Part shown: positions 1 to 6,776 of the stretch, one piece after another
Layout of the letters: each line of letters begins with the position of its first letter
How positions within the stretch are numbered: position 1 is the stretch's first letter
Assembly: GCA_009693435.1 (NCBI GenBank)
Contig: SHXF01000057.1
Location: forward strand, 1-27,556
Origin: Betaproteobacteria bacterium
Lineage (GTDB): Bacteria > Pseudomonadota > Gammaproteobacteria > Burkholderiales > SG8-39
DNA length: 27,556 nt
Direction: 5' to 3'
Program-made: the position numbers and the translations under genes
Notes under the pieces: model-generated
What the model was told of the DNA's origin: nothing
Seen by the model: the letters and a program-made list of their open reading frames with translations, nothing else
The model's database searches: none

Positions 1-353
1 TCATGACTCAAAAGTCGGCGGATAATCTCTATCGAGCCCTGCTTGGACAGGGTGCGTTTGATCTGATTCTGGCTTTCCACCGCACCACGATAAACGCGGC
101 GCGCAAAAATGTCCAGCGGTATTTATGGGCAACGGGCAGCGCTAGGCGCGCGCCGCCGCGAAGCCGATCGGGCGCATGCCCTGCCCGGTACGGACGAACC
201 CGCGCCGCCCAAGGCGCGCGTGGAACAGTCGCGTTGCGCGCCGCAGGGACCTAGCGGCGACAAGGCGCTGGCCTGCGCGCTGGCCTTCCTCAAGGCCGGC
301 GCCATCGAGAGTTTTCTGGCGGCCAACGGTTCGCCGGAGTTACCCGCGGGGCC
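1..353. other. Unassigned left-edge segment
   Basis: Short open frames exist here on both strands, including one from 109 to 357, but none gave a family I recognise and none has a convincing ribosome binding site. The segment leads into decayed toxin-antitoxin material, so it may be the remains of an older gene. It could also be the end of a gene cut by the window edge. I assign no function. Confidence 0.3.
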
Positions 354-542
354 TTGAAAGTGGTGCCGGGTCGGGTACGCGCACGCAAGGCGACTAAGGA
401 CCTGCTCGCGTTGCTGCGTGGCTGTCCAGTCGATCTGACCCGCATCGTCAATCGCGATCGTTCCGGGCTTCGCTCCGTGGATCTCGAATCGCGGCGCACG
501 CGGAACTATCAGGCCGGCCCGGATCGTTCGCCGACGGATTGA
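354..542 (+). pseudogene. Possible antitoxin C-terminal remnant
   Basis: The frame reads RKATKDLLALLRGCPVDL followed by a charged tail. This looks like the C-terminal toxin-binding tail of small antitoxins, and it lies directly before a VapC C-terminal fragment in the usual antitoxin-then-toxin order. The frame opens on a TTG with no ribosome binding site, no DNA-binding domain can be seen, and the toxin that should follow lacks its first three quarters. I infer a deletion relic. The family is not certain, and it may simply be a chance frame. Confidence 0.3.
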
Positions 543-646
543 TTGCAGCGACCGCGCTCGATCGCGGACTGACGCTGGTCACGCGCAACGTGAGCGACTT
601 CGAATACTTCGGGGTTTCGCTGTTGGATCCGTGGAGGGGTGCGTAA
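530..646 (+). pseudogene. VapC PIN-domain toxin, C-terminal relic
   Basis: About 38 codons, from GCC at 530 to TAA at 644-646, read as the end of a PIN-domain ribonuclease. They contain the helix ADGLIAATALDRGL, the strand LTLVTRN, the VSDFE turn and a closing SLLDPW. In intact VapC toxins the D of this helix is the third catalytic acid and the TRN strand carries the fourth polar position. The N-terminal aspartate and the central glutamate are missing, and there is no start codon. The fragment cannot be an active nuclease. The upstream frame looks like the matching antitoxin tail, so an internal deletion through the module is the simplest explanation. Confidence 0.7.
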
Positions 647-797
647 TCGAGGCCGGCAATCGGTGACAGCGTTTTTTGGAGTTCACGCAGGATTGGCGCA
701 CATCGGTTCGCGGGAAGCGCTGAATTGCGCCGGAGAACTATGTTATGAATCCGGCAATTTATGAAGATTAATCAGGCGACATCCAATAATAGCGGTA

Positions 798-825
798 TTT
801 AACGGTCCAATTGGGTACGTATACT
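798..825 (+). promoter_or_regulatory. Candidate promoter for the DUF433/DUF5615 module
   Basis: A TTTAAC hexamer (798-803) and a TATACT hexamer (820-825) are spaced 16 bp apart, about 110 bp upstream of the DUF433 start. The surrounding DNA (roughly 720-835) is AT-richer than the rest of the window. The -35 match is weak. The stretch 647-937 holds no gene I can support. Confidence 0.3.
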
Positions 826-937
826 GGTACAGCCGATAAGACAACATGCGTGTGATCGGTCAGATCGACGATTCGGATGCGTCGCCTGGTGCCGGTCCGC
901 TTGGCGTCTTCGTCTTCGAAAAGGTAGACATGCAGAC

Positions 938-1177
938 ATGTCAAATGAAAACCTGCTTTCGCGCATTACGGTTCATCCCGAGATCTGCCACGGCAAGCCG
1001 TGTGTGCGCGGCCTGCGCTATCCCGTGGAAACCATACTGGAATACCTGGCTGCCGGGGATTCGATCGACAGTCTGCTGGCGGAGTTTCCTGATCTCGAGC
1101 GGGAAGACATTCTGGCCTGTCACGAGTATGCGCGGAAGCTGCTGGCGGCCAAGAGTGTTCATCTGACCCTCGTGTGA
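938..1177 (+). CDS. DUF433 antitoxin-like protein
   Basis: This 79-residue protein is a DUF433 domain over nearly its whole length. The typical elements are RITVHPEICHGKPCVRGLR near the N-terminus, then the helix VETILEYLAAG, then the LAEFPDLEREDILACHEYA motif. DUF433 proteins are winged-helix DNA-binding antitoxins, and they usually precede a DUF5615/PIN-like (Mut7-C type) nuclease. That is the case here: its TGA overlaps the GTG of the toxin frame by 4 bp, so the two should be translationally coupled. It probably neutralises the toxin and represses its own promoter. The N-terminal HTH extension present in the second DUF433 protein of this window (22224-22880) is absent. The toxin is frameshifted, so the antitoxin may now be an orphan. 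Confidence 0.85.
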   Translation: MSNENLLSRITVHPEICHGKPCVRGLRYPVETILEYLAAGDSIDSLLAEFPDLEREDILACHEYARKLLAAKSVHLTLV

Positions 1178-1549
1178 AATTCGTTGTAGACGCGCACCTT
1201 CCGCGCACCTTCCGCGCACCTTCCGCGAAGATTGTGCGGAGTGCTGGCCGGCCACGGTCACGACGCAATACATACCATTGATCTTCCTGCGGGGAACGCG
1301 ACGAGGGACGAGTTAATCAATCAACTTTCTCTCGAAGAAGCCCGGATAGTCATCTCGAAGGACACGGACTTCTTTTTTTCCCACACACTGTACGGGCGCC
1401 CCTGGAAGCTGCTTCTCGTCAGGACGGGAAACATTTCCGTGAATGACTTATGCGCGGTGGTTGAACGAAATATGCCGGCTATAGAAGCGGCGTTGGAAAG
1501 CCATTCGCTGGTAGAGATCGACCGGCTGGCGGTGAAACCGGTGGCGTGA
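1174..1549 (+). pseudogene. DUF5615 PIN-like toxin, frameshifted by an 11-bp repeat
   Basis: The GTG at 1174 overlaps the DUF433 stop and opens with MKFVVDAHLPR, the canonical start of DUF5615 toxins, where D6 is the first catalytic acid. Three tandem copies of an 11-bp unit (1192-1224) then shift the frame. Removing two copies (22 bp) joins this start exactly to RRLCGVLAGHGHDAIHT and the rest of the protein through VISKDTDFFF to the stop at 1547-1549, about 117 residues in all. As sequenced, only a protein from the TTG at 1232 could be made, without D6. With one or four copies the gene would be in frame. It is either inactivated or switchable by slippage. Confidence 0.8.
1192..1224 (+). repeat. 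Perfect 11-bp tandem triplication inside the toxin gene
   Basis: GCGCACCTTCC occurs three times without a mismatch at 1192-1202, 1203-1213 and 1214-1224, starting at codon 7 of the DUF5615 toxin. A unit of 11 is not a multiple of 3, so each gain or loss of a copy changes the reading frame. One copy gives the family-consensus protein, so one copy is probably ancestral. Confidence 0.95.
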
Positions 1550-1570
1550 ATTGACCCGAACACGAATCGG

Positions 1571-2641
1571 TTAATAACGTCGCACACCCGATCCGCCGCC
1601 GGGCAATTCGGGCAGCCTGGGCGGGCCGCGCGGCGCTTCGTGCCCTTCCGGCGGGCGCCGACCGCGCTGTGCGCTTGGTGTACCGGGCCGCGGCGGAGCG
1701 GTCGCGATGATGAGCCATTCTCCACTGCGGGTTTTCACCGCGCCGGGGTCCGCGCCTGGTATCGCGAGTGACTCGGTGAGCCGCCAGTTCTGTCCATCGC
1801 CGCTCGCCGCCATCCACACGCGTCCCTGTTCTTCTGTTCCGATGAAAACCAGTTGAGCGCCGTCGGACTGCACATTGCCCAGCCAGTGACGACGGCCTTC
1901 GATGCGCACGTCCGAGGCGCGGCTGAAGTTCAGGCCGTCCGTGCTCGTGGCGTGATAACCCACGCCTGCGCGCGGACCCGAATCGGGTGGCACCTGCCCC
2001 GGGCGCTGGCCCTGTGCGCGTGCGCCATTGTCGGGCGCATACAGGTGGAACACGCCCTGGTGCAGCGCCACGGCGCAATCGATGACTGGTCGTCCTTCCA
2101 CGCCGAAGCGCATGCCCGGCTCGAACACGTAACGCAGGCCGTCGGCTGACACGGCCGAGTAGATGGCCGGCGTACTTTCCTCGAAACGCAGTCCGCGCAG
2201 CGATGTGAAGTACAGGCGCACGCGGCCGTCGGGTAGCGGCACGAGGGTGGGATCGAACGGGGAGCGCATCCCCTCGGGCAGTCCGGTGAGCGTGATGGCC
2301 TGCGCGCCGCTCCAAGTAGCGCCTTCGTCGGAGGAGAAGTGGACAGCGACTTTGTCGAAAGTCGCGTCGTCGTCCGCGGGGAAGTGCTGGTGCGCGGCGA
2401 TCAGCCGGCCGTCGGCGAGGCGAGCGAGCGTGGGCACCCCCGCGCGCTCGAAAGTGGCGACGCGCGCGACGCCCGAGGCGCCAACCCGATAAACATGCAC
2501 GTCTTGGTCCCACGGCCCGGGCATCCCCGCGGGCGGGCGCCCCGGCGTGCCAGCGGGACGATCGATCTGTGCAACGGCTGCAAGTGTGATCGACATCGCG
2601 GCGAGCGCCAGCGCATACGTCCAATATCGGGTCTTCGGCAT
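1571..2641 (-). CDS. Secreted BNR/sialidase-like beta-propeller protein
   Basis: The start is set at the ATG at 2641, because AGGA lies 8 bases upstream; an in-frame ATG 21 bases earlier has no such site. The product has 356 residues. MPKTRYWTYALALAAMS and the hydrophobic run after it end in AVAQ, which looks like a Sec signal peptide. The mature part resembles the exo-sialidase/BNR five- or six-blade propeller superfamily. It has an Asp-box (SSDEGATWS), a DPTLVPLPDGRVRLYFTS strand pair and a related GDGQNWR turn further on. The C-terminus is rich in proline, glycine and arginine and probably disordered. Sialidase catalytic arginines cannot be confirmed by eye, so a glycosidase activity is only possible. 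No obvious operon partner is present. Confidence 0.7.
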   Translation of the reverse strand: MPKTRYWTYALALAAMSITLAAVAQIDRPAGTPGRPPAGMPGPWDQDVHVYRVGASGVARVATFERAGVPTLARLADGRLIAAHQHFPADDDATFDKVAVHFSSDEGATWSGAQAITLTGLPEGMRSPFDPTLVPLPDGRVRLYFTSLRGLRFEESTPAIYSAVSADGLRYVFEPGMRFGVEGRPVIDCAVALHQGVFHLYAPDNGARAQGQRPGQVPPDSGPRAGVGYHATSTDGLNFSRASDVRIEGRRHWLGNVQSDGAQLVFIGTEEQGRVWMAASGDGQNWRLTESLAIPGADPGAVKTRSGEWLIIATAPPRPGTPSAQRGRRPPEGHEAPRGPPRLPELPGGGSGVRRY

Positions 2642-2897
2642 AGTTGTTTTCCTCATTCGCATGCCCTGACTGGAATCCCGCTGCGGCGACTTCCTGTGCC
2701 TTGCGTTCGGCGCGGTGTTCCGAGTTTACTCGACTGAAACCGGATCGAAAGGGAGCTCGCGGCGCGCGCGGCGCGCGCGGCGCATTCCGACCGCCGGTTG
2801 TTCTTCGTCGGATTGATTGTCTTGCCAGGCAGCGCGAATCGGAGACCGGCTTCGCGCCGCCCGCTGCTTCGGTTGAATGCGTTCGTATAATCCTCCC

Positions 2898-3833
2898 GTG
2901 AACGAATCCCTCAGCGCGCGTCCCGAAGCCCGTTTCGCCCTGGTGGCGGGCATCGCCGGCGGGCTGCTTGCCGCGGTCATTTCGGTCAAGGCGATTTTCG
3001 GATCGGCGAGTTCCACCGCGGGCCTAGGCTTCATTTTTGTGCCCTTCATCATGGCCGCGGCGATGGCTTTCACCGGGATATGGGGCCTCGCGCTCGGCTG
3101 TGTGTGGCACGCCGTGCGCGGAACGCGCAGCTACTACCGCGCGGTGCTGCTACTCGCCTGGGCGATGACACTTTGTGTCCCCGCGTATGCCGGTTGGCAA
3201 GTCTGGCAGGGCCTGGCGCTCGAGCGTGCCGTGGCAGAAGCGTCGGCCATGACCGCCGCGGAAATGGAACAGGCGCTGGATGCGTCGCCCTGGCGCGACA
3301 ATCGCTTCTTCATCGGCGCGCTGGCGCAGAACAAGGCGGCCAGCGAGGCGCTGCTCGATCGCATCGCGCGGCTTTCAGACCCCGAGCTCTACGAGCCCAT
3401 GGGTTCGCTGTGGAGTGTGCTGGGCGAGAACCGCAAGGGTCTGGCCGCGATGCGGCTGATTGCGTACCACCCGAACGTGGGCGCGGCGACGCTGCAGCAC
3501 CTGGCGGACGGGCCGCATGCGGACAAGGTGGTGCACGACGTGCTGCGCAACCGGAGAACGCCGATGAAGGTGCTGGAGCGCTACTTCGATTCCACCGACT
3601 ACCTTGCCGAATGGGGCCTCGCGCTCAATCCGGTCACCCCGCCCGCTGTCATGGAACGGCTGTCCAACAGCAGCAATATATATACGCGCTTCAACCTGAC
3701 CTATAACGCCGCCACACCGCCCGCCATTCTCGAAAAACTGACACGGGACCCTGACGAGACACTGGCGCGCCACGCGACGCAGGCGCTGGAGCGGCAGGCG
3801 AAGCGGTTGAAGGAAGGCAGGGGAGATAAGTGA
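2898..3833 (+). CDS. Membrane protein with LRV/HEAT-like repeats
   Basis: The product is an unnamed protein of about 311 residues. The N-terminal third has three hydrophobic segments: FALVAGIAGGLLAAVISV, then GFIFVPFIMAAAMAFTGI, then AVLLLAWAMTLCVPAYAG. The C-terminal two thirds form a repeat domain with recurring units such as NPVTPPAVMERLS and NAATPPAILEKLT, which resemble leucine-rich-repeat-variant helices. The topology suggests a membrane-anchored scaffold. The start is uncertain: an in-frame ATG lies at 2877, but a TATAAT at 2886-2891 stands 6 bases before the GTG at 2898, which would fit a nearly leaderless transcript. No Shine-Dalgarno site supports either start. Function unknown. Confidence 0.75.
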   Translation: MNESLSARPEARFALVAGIAGGLLAAVISVKAIFGSASSTAGLGFIFVPFIMAAAMAFTGIWGLALGCVWHAVRGTRSYYRAVLLLAWAMTLCVPAYAGWQVWQGLALERAVAEASAMTAAEMEQALDASPWRDNRFFIGALAQNKAASEALLDRIARLSDPELYEPMGSLWSVLGENRKGLAAMRLIAYHPNVGAATLQHLADGPHADKVVHDVLRNRRTPMKVLERYFDSTDYLAEWGLALNPVTPPAVMERLSNSSNIYTRFNLTYNAATPPAILEKLTRDPDETLARHATQALERQAKRLKEGRGDK

Positions 3834-3914
3834 TCGCCTGATCCGCGAGCACCAGCGGACCGGTCAAATGCTCGCGGTGGCGGGTGCGGACGGTAGCAGG
3901 TGCGAAAACATGAA

Positions 3915-3990
3915 ACCGTTCGGGCTGAGCCTTTCCACCGTTCGGGCTGAGTCTGTCGAAGCCCCCTCAATCCTTCGACAAGCTCGCGCA
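3915..3990. repeat. Extragenic REP-like element
   Basis: ACCGTTCGGGCTGAG occurs twice (from 3915 and from 3937). It is followed by an imperfect inverted pair, GAGTCTGTCGAAG against CTTCGACAAGCTC, around a short loop. This form is common between genes in betaproteobacteria. A related element lies at 26765-26819. The intergenic stretch 3834-4062 shows nothing else. Confidence 0.65.
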
Positions 3991-4062
3991 TCTGCTGCAA
4001 GCAGCAGCGCCTCGCGCCGCTCTCAATCACACGCACCGATCCGCAGGAATGGATCGGAAAAA

Positions 4063-4560
4063 TCAGACGGATGATTTCAGTCTGGCCATGCCCTTCGACG
4101 AGGAGCGTGCTTCCTTGAGCAGCTTGTCCCAGTCTTCGGGCGGATGCCCGGCGTTGAGCATTCTGCGGAACACGTGGCAGGCATCGCCACCGGACTCGCA
4201 GGCGCGCTTGCTGTCCTCGTCGTTGACCCAGGCATGGACGATTATTTTTTCCGTGGCATGGAATCTGAAAAACAATCGGTACTGCCTGTAAAACCTGGCG
4301 CGGAACCAGTGCTTGCGCTTATCACCCAGGGTGCCGCCTTGCCGGTATTCCGAACGTCCAGGATCCTCAGGGATGATTTCAAGCGCAAGTTTGCAAATTG
4401 CCGCGAGGCGCTTGGTGCTGTTCTTCTGCTTGTACGTCCTGGGGACTCTGGCCTTGAGGGCTTCGACCTTCGAGGTCAGTGCTTCAATCTGATCGAAAAA
4501 CAGGGGATGGGCAAAAAGGCTCCAGCCATTGACCAGCAACGGGGAGTTGCCTTGCGTCAC
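4063..4560 (-). CDS. yhaV: YhaV toxin (type II, ribonuclease)
   Basis: This 165-residue protein aligns along its whole length with what I remember of E. coli YhaV. It has the opening VNGWSLFAHPLFFDQIEAL, the TKRLAAICKLALE helix, the GDKRKHWFRARFYRQYRLFFR core, IIVHAWVNDEDSKR, and the closing VFRRMLNAGHPPEDWDKLL. YhaV belongs to the RelE/ParE fold group and cleaves RNA in connection with translation. The start is a GTG whose bases overlap the TGA of the upstream prlF by 4 bp, so the pair is coupled. The gene looks intact and of normal length. Confidence 0.93.
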   Translation of the reverse strand: MTQGNSPLLVNGWSLFAHPLFFDQIEALTSKVEALKARVPRTYKQKNSTKRLAAICKLALEIIPEDPGRSEYRQGGTLGDKRKHWFRARFYRQYRLFFRFHATEKIIVHAWVNDEDSKRACESGGDACHVFRRMLNAGHPPEDWDKLLKEARSSSKGMARLKSSV

Positions 4561-4880
4561 TCGTCTGCTGGATCAAGAGCGGTTTCGAGATCGACCTTGA
4601 CGCCCCTCGCCAGCGTACGCATACGCCGGGCCAGCCCGGCATCGATGGCGCGTACGTGTTGAGGATGGGTGGCGATGTCGCGGGCCAGGAAATCGAGAAA
4701 TGACCCGAGAACGGGATCGTCCGCGTCGTCGGCACGCTGCAGGACGACAGAGCCGTTGCTTTGCACCAGGTAGCGAATACGGTCCCGCTTGCCGAGTCTG
4801 AGGGCGCGGCGCACGCCGTCCGGCACGGTTGTTTGATAGCGGTCGGTCAGCGTGGATTCCAGTGCGACGGTGGCGGGCAT
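4557..4880 (-). CDS. prlF: PrlF antitoxin (AbrB/SpoVT type)
   Basis: The start is placed at the ATG at 4880, with AGGAG 6 bases upstream, giving 107 residues. The N-terminal swapped-hairpin AbrB domain is seen in ALESTLTDRYQTTVPDGVR followed by LRLGKRDRIRYLVQSNGSV. The C-terminal helix region FLDFLARDIATHPQHV is the part that should wrap the toxin. PrlF (SohA) neutralises YhaV, and the complex represses its own promoter. The palindrome at 4919-4936, about 39 bp upstream, is the obvious operator. Order, spacing and overlap match the E. coli prlF-yhaV operon. Confidence 0.92.
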   Translation of the reverse strand: MPATVALESTLTDRYQTTVPDGVRRALRLGKRDRIRYLVQSNGSVVLQRADDADDPVLGSFLDFLARDIATHPQHVRAIDAGLARRMRTLARGVKVDLETALDPADE

Positions 4881-4918
4881 GATGCACTCCTGCACGAGGG
4901 GCGATGAATGGAGGGATG

Positions 4919-4936
4919 GTAATGCATTTGCATTAC
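4919..4936. promoter_or_regulatory. Operator palindrome of prlF-yhaV
   Basis: GTAATGCA and TGCATTAC form perfect 8-bp arms around a TT. They lie about 39 bp upstream of the prlF start. This is the expected place for binding by the PrlF-YhaV complex. The following 222 bp (4937-5158) hold no gene I can support. Confidence 0.75.
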
Positions 4937-5158
4937 TCGATCAATCCGGGGTGAAACGCTTGATCACTTTCCGCTGACTCGGAGCGTGGGCCGCACGCAA
5001 TCGAGCCAGAAATCAGCGCCAGACAAAAACCGCGCTGGAGGGGTGTTTCCGCTTGCTGAAAACGACCTAACGCAAGCGGTCCCATCCAACTCACGTCGCG
5101 AAGAGGTGGATAGCTGGATGCCCGTCGACGCAAACAATTCGATGAATTGAAAGCGAAA

Positions 5159-5578
5159 CTATAGCCGTCGGGCAACCGCACCGCGTGCCGCTGCCGCCAC
5201 AGCTTTCAGCATGCCGACGTGAAGGCTCCCCAGCTTCGGGTTTTGCCCGTGACGCGCCTCGGGTGGCACGCCAAAGAAAGGTTCGGTCCACGGTAGCAGC
5301 ATCGTGCGTTTTAGATCGAACTTGGTATCGTAGGAGATTCCAGCCATGGAATAGGCCGCCCCGTTTTCCAACCTGCGAATGGCGAACTCTCCGGCCAGCA
5401 ATCGATCCAGCTTTTGCGATGTGCCGTAGGCGACTTGCACGGCGATACCATCTTCGGCTTCGGTAACGGTGAGCACCAGTGCTGGTCGCGGATTTGGGCC
5501 AGGGACATCGCGCGGGCGCGCGGGAAAACGGCACCATACGATATCGCCCGGTTCGGGGGCATCCCAACTTCTTTGCAT
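5159..5578 (-). CDS. PemK/MazF-like toxin
   Basis: The start is the ATG at 5578, which shares one base with the antitoxin stop (TGATG). The product has 139 residues. The N-terminus PEPGDIVWCRFPARP followed by NPRPALVLTV is the classic first half of the PemK/MazF SH3-like barrel, and VQVAYGTSQK is the next strand. The C-terminal half (YSMAGISYDTKFDLKR, then LPWTEPFF) is a less common variant, so this may be a distinct PemK-like subfamily. Members cleave mRNA at short sequence motifs. An in-frame extension up to 5647 lies inside the antitoxin gene and is not needed. Confidence 0.8.
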   Translation of the reverse strand: MQRSWDAPEPGDIVWCRFPARPRDVPGPNPRPALVLTVTEAEDGIAVQVAYGTSQKLDRLLAGEFAIRRLENGAAYSMAGISYDTKFDLKRTMLLPWTEPFFGVPPEARHGQNPKLGSLHVGMLKAVAAAARGAVARRL

Positions 5579-5844
5579 CAAAAGAGCGATTTCCTGCGGA
5601 TGATCTTGCCCTTGGGCAGTTTTGTCTTCGCGGTCCTGGTCACCCATGCCATGTCAGTCGCAGAGAGCGGGCCATCATCGGCTTCGTAGGCCGGCAGCAC
5701 TTCCTTTGCGAAGCGCGAGAGTGCGAGGTGGATCACCATCGTTTCGCTCGCGTCGGTTGCTTCGGAGAGCGCTTTAAGAGTATCTCGCGTGACGCCGTAG
5801 GGGGAGTCTTTGGCGCGGAATTTCAGGAGCAAATTGCTGGACAT
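5578..5844 (-). CDS. Antitoxin of the PemK-like toxin
   Basis: This protein of 88 residues has no named family that I can give with certainty. Its N-terminal part has a beta strand (LLLKFRAKDSPYGV) and two helices (DTLKALSEATDASETMVI, then HLALSRFAKEVL), which fits a ribbon-helix-helix DNA-binding domain. The basic tail KTKLPKGKIIRRKSLF is likely the toxin-binding segment. It overlaps the toxin ATG by one base. An AT-rich near-palindrome at 5866-5884 just upstream is a probable operator. The antitoxin role rests on order, size and overlap with the PemK-like gene. Confidence 0.75.
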   Translation of the reverse strand: MSSNLLLKFRAKDSPYGVTRDTLKALSEATDASETMVIHLALSRFAKEVLPAYEADDGPLSATDMAWVTRTAKTKLPKGKIIRRKSLF

Positions 5845-5865
5845 GGCCGGATAATCCCATGAATG

Positions 5866-5884
5866 GTATATAACCAGTATATAT
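5866..5884. promoter_or_regulatory. AT-rich operator/promoter of the PemK-like module
   Basis: GTATATA (5866-5872) and TATATAT (5878-5884) form an imperfect inverted repeat 22 bp upstream of the antitoxin start. TATATA elements like these can also serve as a -10 box. A similar but perfect element precedes the VapBC module at 12456-12478. Confidence 0.5.
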
Positions 5885-5952
5885 CACAAATACAGCAGAT
5901 ACATCCGCCGGTTCATACGCAACCACCAGACTTCGACCCGCTTCCCACCCAC

Positions 5953-6354
5953 TCAGGGTAGAACCGCCACCCTGAGCGCCTTGCACGCCCGTCGCAGTTC
6001 CTGATCCAGTGTGGCAAGAGGAAAACCCAGCCGGCGCGCAAGTTCGAGATAAGCCGCGTCGTAGGAAGTCAGGGTGAAACGCTGAGCAAACGACAGCACG
6101 TTCGCAAGCTCGGCCGGCGGATCCACTTTGATGGGCAGGGAAGAAAGCGCCGAAATGCAGCGATCGAATTCCTTTTCAGTGATGCGTTGGCGGCGCTTGG
6201 CCATCATCAGCGCGTTGCCCACTTCAAGGGACCAGATCGAAGGAACATGGGCATTTTCCTGTTCAAGCCGGTCGGCGAGTGCGTCCGTATGCTCATTTTT
6301 TTCATCTGGAAGCAGCCACGCCAGCGTGACCGAGCTATCGAGTACGAACGCCAT
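5953..6354 (-). CDS. vapC: VapC toxin (PIN-domain ribonuclease)
   Basis: This 133-residue PIN-domain protein has all expected acids: D6 in MAFVLDSSVTLAWL, the glutamate of SLEVGNAL near residue 44, the aspartate of TSYDAAYLELARR near residue 100, and the aspartate of TLDQEL near residue 117. VapC enzymes cleave tRNA or rRNA in a magnesium-dependent way. Its ATG shares one base with the stop of the upstream Phd-type antitoxin. The gene looks intact. Confidence 0.9.
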   Translation of the reverse strand: MAFVLDSSVTLAWLLPDEKNEHTDALADRLEQENAHVPSIWSLEVGNALMMAKRRQRITEKEFDRCISALSSLPIKVDPPAELANVLSFAQRFTLTSYDAAYLELARRLGFPLATLDQELRRACKALRVAVLP

Positions 6355-6626
6355 CAGTCACGGTGTCCTACGTGGGCCAGATCACGCGCGCTTTCTCCGG
6401 GGTGCAGAACGTCCTTCAAGTGAACGCCGCGTCGCGCCAGCGCTTTGCGCACGCTTCGCAGCTCTTCAATGGCCAGACGAATGCGCGCCGTGTCGCGATC
6501 CATGATCGGCGACAGTGCCGCGACGGGCCGTCCATGACGGGTAATGACGAAGCTTTCGCCCTTTTCCACACGCTCGAGGAGTTTGGGCAGGTGCGTCTTG
6601 GCATCGTAGGCGCCGATTTCAGGCAT
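6354..6626 (-). CDS. Phd/YefM-family antitoxin
   Basis: This 90-residue protein starts MPEIGAYDAKTHLPKLLERV and continues ESFVITRHGRPVAALSP, the standard Phd/YefM DNA-binding fold. The C-terminal third, with IRLAIEELRSVRKALARRG, should bind the VapC toxin encoded next with a one-base overlap. Tandem 10-bp repeats at 6652-6671 lie just upstream and are the likely operator. Confidence 0.9.
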   Translation of the reverse strand: MPEIGAYDAKTHLPKLLERVEKGESFVITRHGRPVAALSPIMDRDTARIRLAIEELRSVRKALARRGVHLKDVLHPGESARDLAHVGHRD

Positions 6627-6649
6627 CGAATGACACTCCCGGAGAAGTT

Positions 6650-6671
6650 AGACTAGTCTGAACTAGTCTGA
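6650..6671. promoter_or_regulatory. Operator of the Phd/VapC module
   Basis: ACTAGTCTGA is repeated exactly in tandem (6652-6661 and 6662-6671). Each copy contains the palindrome ACTAGT, and the first lies in the 10-bp palindrome AGACTAGTCT. It sits 25 bp upstream of the antitoxin start. Phd-type antitoxins bind paired palindromic sites, so this arrangement fits cooperative autorepression. Confidence 0.7.
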
Positions 6672-6695
6672 TCTACACCGATATCGACGTCAAGC

Positions 6696-6743
6696 GTGAA
6701 AAAAGCGGTGCAAAAAGCGGTGCAAAAAGAGGGGCAAAAAGCC
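6696..6743. repeat. 12-bp imperfect tandem repeat, four units
   Basis: Four units follow the pattern GTGCAAAAAGCG with one to three changes each (6696-6707, 6708-6719, 6720-6731, 6732-6743). They lie between the Phd operator and the 3' end of the Bcr/CflA gene. The remaining bases up to 6776 show nothing else. Confidence 0.8.
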
Positions 6744-6776
6744 TCTGTGCAAAACCCGCCGGCAGCCCCGCCCGCC

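Noticed and set aside
846..1166. 106-codon frame overlapping the DUF433 gene
   Set aside because: It is a shifted reading of the DUF433 gene with no ribosome site or family match.
1479..2624. 381-codon frame overlapping the BNR protein on the same strand
   Set aside because: It is arginine-rich with no motifs; the other frame has a signal peptide, a ribosome site and an Asp-box.
4933..5181. 82-codon minus-strand frame between the PrlF and PemK modules
   Set aside because: No family, ribosome site or conserved motif could be recognised.
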